From NCBI GenBank assembly GCA_023014485.1, contig JAJOZX010012224.1, positions 1 through 64,000 of the forward strand: a DNA stretch of 64,000 bases. Direction: 5' to 3'. This DNA comes from Bathynomus jamesi (taxonomy: Eukaryota > Arthropoda > Malacostraca > Isopoda > Cirolanidae). The notes beneath the pieces are model-generated. The model saw only the letters and a program-made list of their open reading frames with translations, was not told where the DNA came from and ran no database searches. A program made the translations under genes and the position numbers. Positions 1 through 8,400 of this stretch are shown here, piece after piece. The first letter of the stretch is position 1; every line of letters starts with the position of its first letter.

Positions 1-645
1 TTTAAAAAGGGGGGAAATTTAACCTTCAACTGTCCTCCCCCAAAACATTTAAGTTTATATTATACATGTACTTGTAAAATTACAGCACTTCTTCATTAGA
101 CTTCTTGATATTTGCACTTCAGATTAGCACTTCATTAGGACTCCTTTGTTAGCAGCCTCGCTGCGGGGAGGGGGCAGAGGCCCCTTGCCTTCTTAATATT
201 TTTAGATTCCGGCCTGAGCCATGGTCGAAAGAGGTCGAACCTCTACCCCTGTAAATTTAGAGCAGTACCTGTATATTTTTAAGAAGTAAACCACAGTAAA
301 AGAAGTTTTTATCTTTTTCCTTCGAGCCTTGTTCTCTTCAGGAACTCAGTCAGTTAAGTCGACAAGTTATAAAAGAAAAGTCGATAATTTTAGTATCAGA
401 GAAAGTATCAGAGTATTATAAAAAGAGAAGAATTAAAAATTGGCGACCCTTTGCCCAAATTAAGAGACAACCCAAGCACCATAGAAGATATTGGCATAAC
501 AGTCTGGCGAGTCTGTAGCCAAGAGTTTAACAGAGTGGCGACCGAAAAGAATTAGAATGTTATAGAAGAAATATCCGTTGTTTGCCTCCTAACTAGAACC
601 CCCGTCGATCCGAACCGACTCAGGGCCATAAAAGGGGGGTTAACA
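1..645 (+). mobile_element. LTR-like segment, 3' part only (window start)
   Basis: This is the downstream third of the LTR-like segment seen whole at 3827-6198. It ends in TTAACA, followed by TT and TGGCGACC at 648. It contains the GC-rich hairpin cluster (152-244) and the first three TGGCGA motifs (441, 505, 536). The 5' part lies outside the window. Confidence 0.45.
152..244 (+). other. GC-rich hairpin cluster (representative)
   Basis: A GC-rich island in AT-rich DNA with three perfect short stems: GCAGC-CTC-GCTGC at 152-164, GGGGC-AGAG-GCCCC at 171-184, and AGAGGT-CGA-ACCTCT at 230-244. The same three stems occur at the same offset in the units compared. In the retroelement model this would lie in the 5' part of the transcript, before the primer site. 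Function unknown; a structured RNA leader is one possibility. Confidence 0.5.
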
Positions 646-655
646 TTTGGCGACC
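441..655 (+). promoter_or_regulatory. Cluster of four TGGCGA motifs, putative primer binding site
   Basis: TGGCGACC occurs at 441, 536 and 648, and TGGCGAGT at 505. TGGCGACC complements the 3' end of an arginine-type tRNA (GGTCGCCA) and opens the primer binding site of 412/mdg1-type LTR elements. Only the first 8-9 bases match such a tRNA in each case. The copy at 648 is preferred because TTAACA-TT precedes it, which makes a typical LTR end. Preferred sites in the other units start at 6201, 11207, 16145, 20867, 26318, 31274, 36280, 41748, 46700, 51709, 56642 and 61563. Confidence 0.45.
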
Positions 656-753
656 CTACTACCAGGATTATAAGAAGATTTTAAGAAGAGGATTTTAACA
701 AGAGGCCACTCTTTGGCCAAGATAGAAATTACCCTGCATCAGGATAAAACCAG

Positions 754-823
754 TTGACCGGCGTGTCACGACTTCTAGTTCGTAACATCCACCCTTGAAC
801 CGGTGTGTCACGACTCCAAGTTC
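754..823 (+). repeat. Leader direct repeat, two copies of about 28 bp
   Basis: TTGACCGGCGTGTCACGACT at 754-773 recurs as TTGAACCGGTGTGTCACGAC at 795-814, each followed by a related tail (TCTAGTTC and TCCAAGTTC). The pair lies about 105 bp after the preferred primer-site motif and is retained in all units. It creates the internally similar halves of a minus-strand open frame. Confidence 0.75.
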
Positions 824-1067
824 TCCACGCCTAGTTTTCATCCAAGAAGAAGTAGCCAGGAAGAGGTCTTCAGGACACGTCTCTGAGGATTTCCCCATAG
901 AAGAAATTGTTAAGTACAGAGTTGTTTTTTTTAAGTAATTTGTAAACATTTGAAAAATCAGTATTATTAACAGTTAATATTTAGTATTGAGCCAGAATTT
1001 ACAAGAAAACACAGTGAACATTTCAGACACCAGTGATACATTTGCTTTTATTGAAACAGTAATTTTA

Positions 1068-1359
1068 ACAGAGAGTTAATTGTAACAGAGAGTTAATTGT
1101 AACACAGAGTTAATTGTAACAGAGAGTTAATTGTAACAGAGTTAATTGTAACACAGAGTTAATTGTAACACAGAGAGTCACAGAGAGTAAATTTCAAGAG
1201 AGTTAATTTAAAGAGAGTTAATTTCAAAGAGAGTTAATTTCAAGAGAGTTAATTTCAAGAGAGTTAATTTCAAAGAGAGTTAATTTCAAAGAGAGTTAAT
1301 TTCAAAGAGAGTTAATTTCAAAGAGAGTTAATTTCAGAGAGTTAATTTCAGAGTTATTT
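1068..1359 (+). repeat. Purine-rich minisatellite, unit 1 (representative)
   Basis: First about seven copies of a 14-17-bp unit (CAGAGAGTTAATTGTAA), then a spacer, then about twelve copies of a 14-16-bp unit (AAAGAGAGTTAATTTC). Copy number and the order of variant copies differ between units, and this accounts for most of the length variation of the internal region. The spans in other units are given with each unit entry. One strand is almost free of C in the core word. Confidence 0.92.
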
Positions 1360-1511
1360 TCACTGTTATATTCAGTATAGAATAATTTTATTTTATGTAT
1401 CAAACATAATAGTATCGTACCTTCGTGTACATTCGAGTGAAATGTTGTTTACATTTTATATTTTTGTTTGCAAATTTTTTTCAATTACTGAATTGAATTG
1501 ACTTGCAAATT

Positions 1512-1552
1512 AAGAGAGAGAGAGTTTAGAGAGAGTTTATAGAGTTATAGAG
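1512..1552 (+). repeat. GA-rich simple repeat
   Basis: A run of GAGAGAGAG followed by TTTAGAGAGAGTTTATAGAG words. It occurs in every unit with little change. Confidence 0.8.
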
Positions 1553-1660
1553 TTACTTGAAGCAGTTTCAAGTTCCATTTTCAGTTTTCAGACAGTTTCA
1601 GTTGGTTGTAACCAAAAGGGACAACCAAACCCCAGAGATTTATAAAGATACTTGAAGTAG

Positions 1661-1734
1661 TTTTGAAGTCAGTTTTGAAGTCATTTTTTGAAGTCATTTT
1701 TGAAGTCATTTTTTGAAGTCAGTTTTTGAAGTCA
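1661..1734 (+). repeat. GAAGTC short tandem array
   Basis: Six copies of a 12-13-bp unit, TTTTGAAGTCAT with 4-6 T, immediately before the first 84-bp block. The T-run lengths vary between units. Unit 9 has an expanded and rearranged version (42690-42830). Confidence 0.85.
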
Positions 1735-1960
1735 GTCGGTTGCACCAAGAGAGTCAACCAAAACAGAGGTTAATCGTCTCCACTTGAATAGAGATCAAGT
1801 GCAGTCATTTTCCATTTTTAGTTAATTTCAAGTTAGACAGTTTAAGTATAGAGATACTTGATTGCATTTCAAGTAAGTCGGTTGCACCAAGAGGGTCAAC
1901 CAAAACAGAGGTTAATCGTCTCCACTTGAATAGAGATCAAGTGCAGTCATTTTCCATTTT
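1735..1960 (+). repeat. Duplicated 84-bp block
   Basis: Two near-identical copies, 1735-1818 and 1877-1960, offset by 142 bp. Both start GTCGGTTGCACCAAGAG and end GTGCAGTCATTTTCCATTTT. They differ by AGAGAGTC against AGAGGGTC. The word GGTTGNA...CAACC, an inverted pair, is repeated a third time in the related GGTTGCATCC...ACAACC word at 1993-2018. Present in all units. Confidence 0.9.
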
Positions 1961-2030
1961 CAGTTAGTTGCAAATCAGTTTTCAGTTTCAGAAGGTTGCA
2001 TCCAAGAGGGACAACCGCCCCAGAGATTTA

Positions 2031-2138
2031 AGTTATATTCGAAGTCAGAGTTATATTCGAAGTCAGAGTTATATTCGAAGTCAGAGTTATATTCGAAGTC
2101 AGAGTTTTATTCGAAGTTAGAGTTTTATTTGAAGTTAG
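2031..2138 (+). repeat. 18-bp tandem array (representative)
   Basis: Four copies of GTTATATTCGAAGTCAGA and two of GTTTTATTCGAAGTTAGA type. Because 18 is a multiple of three, the array is open in one frame on each strand and gives six-residue repeats (VIFEVR on +, LTSNIT on -). Copy number is 3 to 6 between units. The open frames it creates are not considered genes. Confidence 0.92.
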
Positions 2139-2538
2139 AGAGTTCAAGTCAAAGTTAGTTTTTAAGTCGAAGTTAGTTTTCAAGTCCCAAGTTTTCAATG
2201 CAGTCAATTGAATTCAACCTTTTTTTGTTGTTCAAGAGAATTTAATTGAACCTTTTTTTTGTTGTAAAAGAGAATTAAATTCAACCTGAATTGACCCATT
2301 TGTGTCTTTAGTTTAACTTTTTTTTTGTTTAAAGGAAATTGACCGATTTGTCTTTTTCATGCCATTGTTACGTATATAAATATATAGTTATGTAATTCAT
2401 TATTTGTAACCAAATAGTTTTTACAATTGTTTGTAACGATTTTGGTAATTATTGTAATGTATATGAGGAACATGCCGTCCCTCCGTTTGTTGAACTCTTT
2501 TAATTTTTTGTTCTAAGTAGTGTGACAAGCAATCTTTT

Positions 2539-2683
2539 AAAAAAAAAAAAAAAAAGAGCAAAGTGCTCACGAAAGATGTAATTATCAATTTCAGACTTAA
2601 ACCCCCGCTTAGTCACTCAATTCCCCCGAATGTCGTACTCCAAACTTTGTTTTTTTATTTTATTTAAAAAAAAAAAAAAAAAC
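2539..2683 (+). repeat. Paired A-tracts with a short hairpin
   Basis: A-runs of 17 (2539-2555) and 18 (2666-2683) bases about 110 bp apart. The first is followed at once by the hairpin GAGCA-AAG-TGCTC (2556-2568). Run lengths change from unit to unit. Each tract follows a T-rich stretch (TCTTTT, TTTTATTTTATTT). They could be old retroposed tails, but no SINE promoter is recognisable. Confidence 0.7.
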
Positions 2684-3113
2684 AACCCCAGTTGAACCCA
2701 GTGTCAACCGGAGAAATGGTTCAACCATGGTTAATTCCTCTTTAGTACTATGGAACATAACCTCCATTTATGTTAAGTTGTGTTTTTTATTTTTAAGAAT
2801 ACTACAGTATATGGCTATGAATTTTAGTAGTCGAAATTAATTGTGTCAAAATTCAATTTTAAAACCGTGAGATCTACTTTCATTAACTGTAAGGTCCTCT
2901 AAGTTCGTTTTTTTTAATTACCTTATACGTGTAACTGATTAATTATGTAAAATCTATAATCCTAATTGAATTTTATTACTTTTGACACATTCGAATTCAT
3001 TTACGTTCCGTCCCTCCAGTCACTTTTGCATTAAAACGCGTATGCAAACATTATCATCATAATACATAATAATTATTGCTTACTTTATATAAATTCTCGC
3101 TCATGCATTTATA

Positions 3114-3478
3114 CAGTTAATTTAACAATCCTCTCAGCTAATCTGTGTCTCGAAATTATAAAATACACACTTTGTACCCAATAAACATAAATACACATTT
3201 GACCACAGGTCTATACATCATCCACTACGTAATTCGATTTGTACCTACAACAGTCAATAAAAATGCATGTATGCACACTATATATACTATATACATACAA
3301 ACCTTATGCTAAAATCATTGAATATTCAGTTACTTGAACAATCCTATCAGCTAATCTGTCCCTCGAAATTGTAAAATACACACTTTGCACCTAATACACC
3401 CAAATACACACTAGACCACAGGTCTATACATCATCCATTACGTAATTCGATTTTTTACCTACAATAGTCAATAAAAAT
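3114..3478 (+). repeat. Duplicated block of about 150 bp
   Basis: Two diverged direct copies, 3114-3264 and 3327-3478, offset by 213 bp. Shared words include GCTAATCTGT, AAAATACACACTTTG and CCACAGGTCTATACATCATC. The copies differ at about one position in ten, far more than the copies of the whole unit differ from each other, so this duplication is older than the array. Confidence 0.88.
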
Positions 3479-3811
3479 TAGTTACGAATTGTACTATCAT
3501 GGTAACCTTGAAAATCCATGAACTTTAAAATTTATAGTTTTCCCTTTTACTCTATTCATTATGTACATAATTTTGCCCACAGAAAAATAAAAATTTTGTA
3601 AAATTTTTTTAACAATATCATTCTTTGTCTAGCTTAATTGTTTGTCTAAAATTAAAGTATTAATCTTTGAATTCTTTTATATTATAATAACTCACTTGTT
3701 CTGTATAAAACTTGTATTGTAAAAAAGAATGTCGTCACCTAACTTGAATTACTTACGATGTTATTTTCTCAATTGTATTATATTGTATTATATTATTGTA
3801 TTAATACCATT

Positions 3812-3823
3812 TTAGGGGGGAAA
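3812..3823 (+). promoter_or_regulatory. Polypurine-like tract before the LTR-like segment (representative)
   Basis: TTTAGGGGGGAAA-type tract directly before TACTGT, as expected for the plus-strand primer of an LTR element. The other units have seven G. Equivalent tracts end 4 bp before each LTR start (9381, 14320, 19039, 23942, 29448, 34452, 39374, 44880, 49880, 54812, 59737). A similar tract, AAAAAGGGGGGAAA, opens each unit at its start coordinate but has no TG close behind it. Confidence 0.45.
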
Positions 3824-4186
3824 TACTGTAAAAAGTGAACAATGAACAATTCCTACACCATCATTATATGGATTCATTGTCTTCATGCAGAACTTATGTT
3901 CGTATAGTTTTTTATGTTGAATGTTCATTTTTACATAAGAAACCAAAATCGCCTAAGCGAGTGTTTGGATAGAATTTCGATTTATACTTCTTTATTCATT
4001 ACTGTATTTCCCTAATTCATCTTTTCTAATAATGACTTATACACTATGACGTCATAAAATAACTTTATTCTCTTTACGTTTCCCATACTTTGTACACTGA
4101 ATCACGTTCTTAGTATTTGGACATCTTCCGTATTCAATGTATGGTAAATTCTTTAGTAATAAGGTTGTGGTGTTATGTAGTATAAA

Positions 4187-4722
4187 CAGAGCTGGGCAAT
4201 AAATACATTGAATGTATTTAAATACTAAATACTAAATACATGGGAGAAATGTATTTAAATACTAAATACTAAATACATTTTACGAATGTATTTAGATACT
4301 AAATACAAAATACATCAATTGTATTTAAATACATTTGTAAATACATTTTAAATACATACAAATTTTTACATATGCATTCACTAATTCACTAAGCCATGAC
4401 ACGCACACGATAAAGAAATCAACCGCTTTCGACTAAGAGTGGCACACAACTGATTGAACTGACACGTTGAAACATGAACCATGCTGTACTACACTGTCGA
4501 CGCGTCGTACTGTGCTAGTACAGAACGTGTATTAACCCAGTAAAAGTATTTACATTTTTATATTTTGAGTATTTAAATACATTGTATTTAAATACTCATT
4601 AAAGTATTTAAAATATATTTAAATACATGAAAAGCAATGTATTTATAAATACAGTTTTAAATACACAAATGTATTTAAATACGTATTTAAATACAAATGT
4701 ATTTAAATACTGCCCAGCTCTG
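4187..4722. mobile_element. hAT-type non-autonomous element (MITE), copy in unit 1
   Basis: A 536-bp insertion with perfect 12-bp terminal inverted repeats, CAGAGCTGGGCA at the left and TGCCCAGCTCTG at the right. It is flanked by the 8-bp direct duplication AGTATAAA (4179-4186 and 4723-4730). Units without the element have a single AGTATAAA here, so the empty site confirms the boundaries. An 8-bp target duplication and CAG...CTG ends are typical of the hAT superfamily. Both arms are rich in GTATTTAAATAC-type palindromic words. The middle, near 4370-4545, is less repetitive. No transposase is encoded, so it would need one in trans. This copy lacks 2 bp near 4614 relative to the other two. Confidence 0.93.
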
Positions 4723-4734
4723 AGTATAAACATT

Positions 4735-4768
4735 ATTATTCAACCATACTCATTATTCAACCATACTC
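4735..4768 (+). repeat. 17-bp tandem duplication upstream of the TATA box
   Basis: Two perfect copies of ATTATTCAACCATACTC, ending 35 bp before the TATA box. Kept in all twelve complete units. Its position fits a promoter-proximal element, but no factor can be named. Confidence 0.7.
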
Positions 4769-4803
4769 ATTCTTACGTCCATACCTTATCTTGATCATTA
4801 TCC

Positions 4804-4810
4804 TATATAA
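4804..4810 (+). promoter_or_regulatory. TATA box of the putative LTR promoter (representative)
   Basis: TATATAA followed by ATTTTATTAAATATTC, placed in the first half of each LTR-like segment and upstream of the invariant open frame. Equivalent boxes start at 9812, 14753, 19472, 24921, 29881, 34885, 40352, 45312, 50312, 55245 and 60167. The DNA is AT-rich, so a chance TATA is possible. Its support is the spacing to AATAAA (about 270 bp) and the conservation in every copy. Transcription would run on the + strand through the internal region. Confidence 0.4.
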
Positions 4811-4846
4811 ATTTTATTAAATATTCATTTTTACTCGTGTCAATCT

Positions 4847-5047
4847 ATGAAACGCAAAACTTTTGCCTTCGTTCGAAAACGTTCAAATACGTTCTCGTAT
4901 TATATTTTTTTCATTTTTATTTTTAAGTGCGTTCACCCCTCAAGATATTCAAAAATGCTGAGGTTAAGTGATCGAATTCCGCTGACTGGCAGATTCGAGC
5001 GCCTCAAAGATAAAATACCTCCGTTCGCTCTGATTTCAAATTCATAA
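4847..5047 (+). CDS. Invariant 66-codon open frame of unknown meaning, unit 1
   Basis: An open frame of 66 codons starting 43 nt after the start of a TATA box, so it would be the first ATG of a transcript starting about 30 nt from that box. The predicted peptide starts MKRKTFAFVRKRSN, is strongly basic at the N-terminus, has a short hydrophobic run (YYIFFIFIF, residues 18-26) and a basic C-terminal half, and ends before the AATAAA signal. It resembles no family I recognise. The translation is identical in all twelve complete units. However, the surrounding few hundred bases are also nearly invariant, so array homogenisation explains this as well as selection does. Most likely not a real gene. 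Confidence 0.25.
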   Translation: MKRKTFAFVRKRSNTFSYYIFFIFIFKCVHPSRYSKMLRLSDRIPLTGRFERLKDKIPPFALISNS

Positions 5048-5071
5048 CATATTATAGCATATTATTTCGTA

Positions 5072-5077
5072 AATAAA
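5072..5077 (+). terminator. Putative polyadenylation signal AATAAA (representative)
   Basis: AATAAA sits 25 bp after the stop of the 66-codon frame and would mark the end of R in an LTR. Equivalent signals lie 225 bp after each frame start, for example 10080, 15021, 19740 and 25189. Other AATAAA words occur in each unit (for example near 3180 and 3258), so this one is chosen by position only. Confidence 0.3.
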
Positions 5078-5219
5078 TTATCTCGTAAGTGCCATGTACG
5101 TTGTATTATATTTCTAAACATCTTAATTGTCTATTAATATGAAACACTGTAAAAACAAAACAAAGTTATAGTAACTGTTTAATTGTAATTAACTGTAATA
5201 CTTTAATTTAATATAACGT

Positions 5220-5338
5220 AATGTACTTTAATGAAACTGTAATTAATAATAACTTGTAATGTACTTCAATGAAACTGTAATTAAATGTAATGATTTAATT
5301 TATAATGTAAGAATGTACTTTAATAGAACTGTAATGAA
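5220..5338 (+). repeat. Three-copy AATGTACTTTAATG repeat
   Basis: Three related copies of about 26 bp at 5220-5245, 5258-5283 and 5312-5338, each reading AATGTACTTYAATRRAACTG followed by TAAT. They lie downstream of the AATAAA signal. Unit-specific rearrangements (units 2, 6 and 9) cluster at the upstream edge of this repeat. Confidence 0.8.
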
Positions 5339-5401
5339 CAATCATAAGCGAATGTGAAGTAATCCATAATTGTAATCGTAATTGTAATGAACCAAAATTA
5401 A

Positions 5402-5423
5402 TACGTACTCAGTCGTGTACGTA
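5402..5423 (+). other. Inverted repeat TACGTAC...GTACGTA
   Basis: A perfect 7-bp stem with an 8-base loop (TCAGTCGT). It recurs in every complete unit at the same offset. Function unknown. Confidence 0.55.
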
Positions 5424-8400
5424 CTTAATTTGTACTTATGTGTACTATTACGAAATTATATCGCCTTCATAAATGTAGACTCGGCGAAAAATACAAATTA
5501 GTTTTTATTTTTATTTTTTTTAGTTGAAATCTTTCAAACCATCTGATCATGTGTTTAAAAAGGGGGGAAATTTAACCTTCAACTGTCCTCCCCCAAAACA
5601 TTTAAGTTTATATTATACATGTACTTGTAAAATTACAGCACTTCTTCATTAGACTTCTTGATATTTGCACTTCAGATTAGCACTTCATTAGGACTCCTTT
5701 GTTAGCAGCCTCGCTGCGGGGAGGGGGCAGAGGCCCCTTGCCTTCTTAATATTTTTAGATTCCGGCCTGAGCCATGGTCGAAAGAGGTCGAACCTCTACC
5801 CCTGTAAATTTAGAGCAGTACCTGTATATTTTTAAGAAGTAAACCACAGTAAAAGAAGTTTTTATCTTTTTCCTTCGAGCCTTGTTCTCTTCAGGAACTC
5901 AGTCAGTTAAGTCGACAAGTTATAAAAGAAAAGTCGATAATTTTAGTATCAGAGAAAGTATCAGAGTATTATAAAAAGAGAAGAATTAAAAATTGGCGAC
6001 CCTTTGCCCAAATTAAGAGACAACCCAAGCACCATAGAAGATATTGGCATAACAGTCTGGCGAGTCTGTAGCCAAGAGTTTAACAGAGTGGCGACCGAAA
6101 AGAATTAGAATGTTATAGAAGAAATATCCGTTGTTTGCCTCCTAACTAGAACCCCCGTCGATCCGAACCGACTCAGGGCCATAAAAGGGGGGTTAACATT
6201 TGGCGACCCTACTACCAGGATTATAAGAAGATTTTAAGAAGAGGATTTTAACAAGAGGCCACTCTTTGGCCAAGATAGAAATTACCCTGCATCAGGATAA
6301 AACCAGTTGACCGGCGTGTCACGACTTCTAGTTCGTAACATCCACCCTTGAACCGGTGTGTCACGACTCCAAGTTCTCCACGCCTAGTTTTCATCCAAGA
6401 AGAAGTAGCCAGGAAGAGGTCTTCAGGAACGTCTCTGAGGATTTCCCCATAGAAGAAATTGTTAAGTACAGAGTTGTTTTTTTAAGTAATTTGTAAACAT
6501 TTGAAAAATCAGTATTATTAACAGTTAATATTTAGTATTCAGCCAGAATTTACAAGAAACACAGTGAACATTTCAGACACCAGTGATACATTTGCTTTTA
6601 TTGAAACAGTAATTTTAACAGAGAGTTAATTGTAACAGAGAGTTAATTGTAACACAGAGTTAATTGTAACAGAGAGTTAATTGTAACAGAGTTAATTGTA
6701 ACACAGAGTTAATTGTAACACAGAGAGTCACAGTGAGTAAATTTCAAGAGAGTTAATTTCAAAGAGAGTTAATTTCAAAGAGAGTTAATTTCAAAGAGAG
6801 TTAATTTCAAAGAGAGTTAATTTCAAAGAGAGTTAATTTCAAAGAGAGTTAATTTCAAAGAGAGTTAATTTCAAAGAGAGTTAATTTCAGAGAGTTAATT
6901 TCAGAGTTATTTTCACTGTTATATTCAGTATAGAATAATTTTATTTTATGTATCAAACATAATAGTATCGTACCTTCGTGTACATTCGAGTGAAATGTTG
7001 TTTACATTTTATATTTTTGTTTGCAAATTTTTTTCAATTACTGAATTGAATTGACTTGCAAATTAAGAGAGAGAGAGTTTAGAGAGAGTTTATAGAGTTA
7101 TAGAGTTACTTGAAGCAGTTTCAAGTTCCATTTTCAGTTTTCAGACAGTTTCAGTTGGTTGTAACCAAAAGCGACAACCAAACCCCAGAGATTTATAAAG
7201 ATACTTGAAGTAGTTTTGAAGTCAGTTTTGAAGTCATTTTTTGAAGTCATTTTTGAAGTCATTTTTTGAAGTCAGTTTTTGAAGTCAGTCGGTTGCACCA
7301 AGAGAGTCAACCAAAACAGAGGTTAATCGTCTCCACTTGAATAGAGATCAAGTGCAGTCATTTTCCATTTTTAGTTAATTTCAAGTTAGACAGTTTAAGT
7401 ATAGAGATACTTGATTGCATTTCAAGTAAGTCGGTTGCACCAAGAGGGTCAACCAAAACAGAGGTTAATCGTCTCCACTTGAATAGAGATCAAGTGCAGT
7501 CATTTTCCATTTTCAGTTAGTTGCAAATCAGTTTTCAGTTTCAGAAGGTTGCATCCAAGAGGGACAACCGCCCCAGAGATTTAGTTATATTCGAAGTCAG
7601 AGTTATATTCGAAGTCAGAGTTATATTCGAAGTCAGAGTTATATTCGAAGTCAGAGTTTTATTCGAAGTTAGAGTTTTATTTGAAGTTAGAGAGTTCAAG
7701 TCAAAGTTAGTTTTTAAGTCGAAGTTAGTTTTCAAGTCCCAAGTTTTCAATGCAGTCAATTGAATTCAACCTTTTTTTGTTGTTCAAGAGAATTTAATTG
7801 AACCTTTTTTTTGTTGTAAAAGAGAATTAAATTCAACCTGAATTGACCCATTTGTGTCTTTAGTTTAACTTTTTTTTTGTTTAAAGGAAATTGACCGATT
7901 TGTCTTTTTCATGCCATTGTTACGTATATAAATATATAGTTATGTAATTCATTATTTGTAACCAAATAGTTTTTACAATTGTTTGTAACGATTTTGGTAA
8001 TTATTGTAATGTATATGAGGAACATGCCGTCCCTCCGTTTGTTGAACTCTTTTAATTTTTTGTTCTAAGTAGTGTGACAAGCAATCTTTTAAAAAAAAAA
8101 AAAAAAGAGCAAAGTGCTCACGAAAGATGTAATTATCAATTTCAGACTTATACCCCCGCTTAGTCACTCAATTCCCCCGAATGTCGTACTCCAAACTTTG
8201 TTTTTTATTTTATTTAAAAAAAAAAAAAAAAACCAACCCCAGTTGAACCCAGTGTCAACCGGAGAAATGGTTCAACCATGGTTAATTCCTCTTTAGTACT
8301 ATGGAACATAACCTCCATTTATGTTAAGTTGTGTTTTTTATTTTTAAGAATACTACAGTATATGGCTATGAATTTTAGTAGTCGAAATTAATTGTGTCAA

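Larger units (their letters stand above)
1..5553 (+). repeat. Repeat unit 1 (carries hAT insertion)
   Basis: Complete unit in the chosen phase and the reference copy for the sub-feature coordinates given elsewhere. It contains the hAT element at 4187-4722; without it the unit is 5009 bp, the same length as unit 10. The minisatellite spans 1068-1359 and has the same interruption pattern as units 7 and 10, including a rare copy with TTTAAAG in place of TTTCAAAG. The 18-bp array (2031-2138) has 4+2 copies. The second G-run has six G, against seven in the other units. No protein gene is recognisable. Confidence 0.97.
3827..6198 (+). mobile_element. LTR-like segment, copy 1 (interrupted by hAT)
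   Basis: Inferred long terminal repeat. It starts TGTAAAAAGTG, 3 nt after a polypurine-like tract at 3812-3823, and ends TTAACA, 2 nt before TGGCGACC at 6201. TGT...ACA ends are the usual LTR form. Inside are a TATA box (4804-4810), a 66-codon frame (4847-5047) and AATAAA (5072-5077), in the order expected for U3, R and U5. The hAT element at 4187-4722 splits the putative U3; without it and one target copy the segment is 1828 bp. Twelve segments of this kind are 1818-1828 bp long, whereas the internal regions vary from 2894 to 3180 bp. Alternative: a satellite without retroelement origin, in which these motifs are coincidental. Confidence 0.5.

Noticed and set aside
1..14. G-run at the unit start (AAAAAGGGGGGAAA) as the true polypurine tract
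   Set aside because: No TG or other LTR-like start follows closely, whereas the second G-run is followed by TACTGT in every unit. It may be a relic of an older boundary.
222..250. Possible tRNA-like B box in GAGGTCGAACCTC
   Set aside because: It lacks one base of the GGTTCGANNCC consensus, forms a stem with a 3-base loop instead of a T-arm, and no A box or cloverleaf surrounds it.
695..949. Minus-strand open frame of 67-84 codons present in nearly all units (for example 11254-11508, 16192-16395, 61610-61813)
   Set aside because: Its two similar halves are produced by the leader direct repeat. Unit 2 has a 2-bp loss that breaks it, and the upstream start shifts with the length of a T-run. 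It opposes the inferred transcription direction and resembles no family I know.
1735..1960. Repeats with spacers resembling a CRISPR array
   Set aside because: There are only two 84-bp copies with related, not unique, intervening sequence, no cas genes, and the context is eukaryotic.
7521..7763. Open frames on both strands made of VIFEVR or LTSNIT repeats, found in most units
   Set aside because: These are the 18-bp array read in frame. Low-complexity translation, changing copy number and presence on both strands argue against a gene.
8114..8296. Short frames across the A-tracts (also 22678-22860, 38177-38386, 53504-53728)
   Set aside because: They depend on A-run length, include lysine runs from the tract and appear in only some units.
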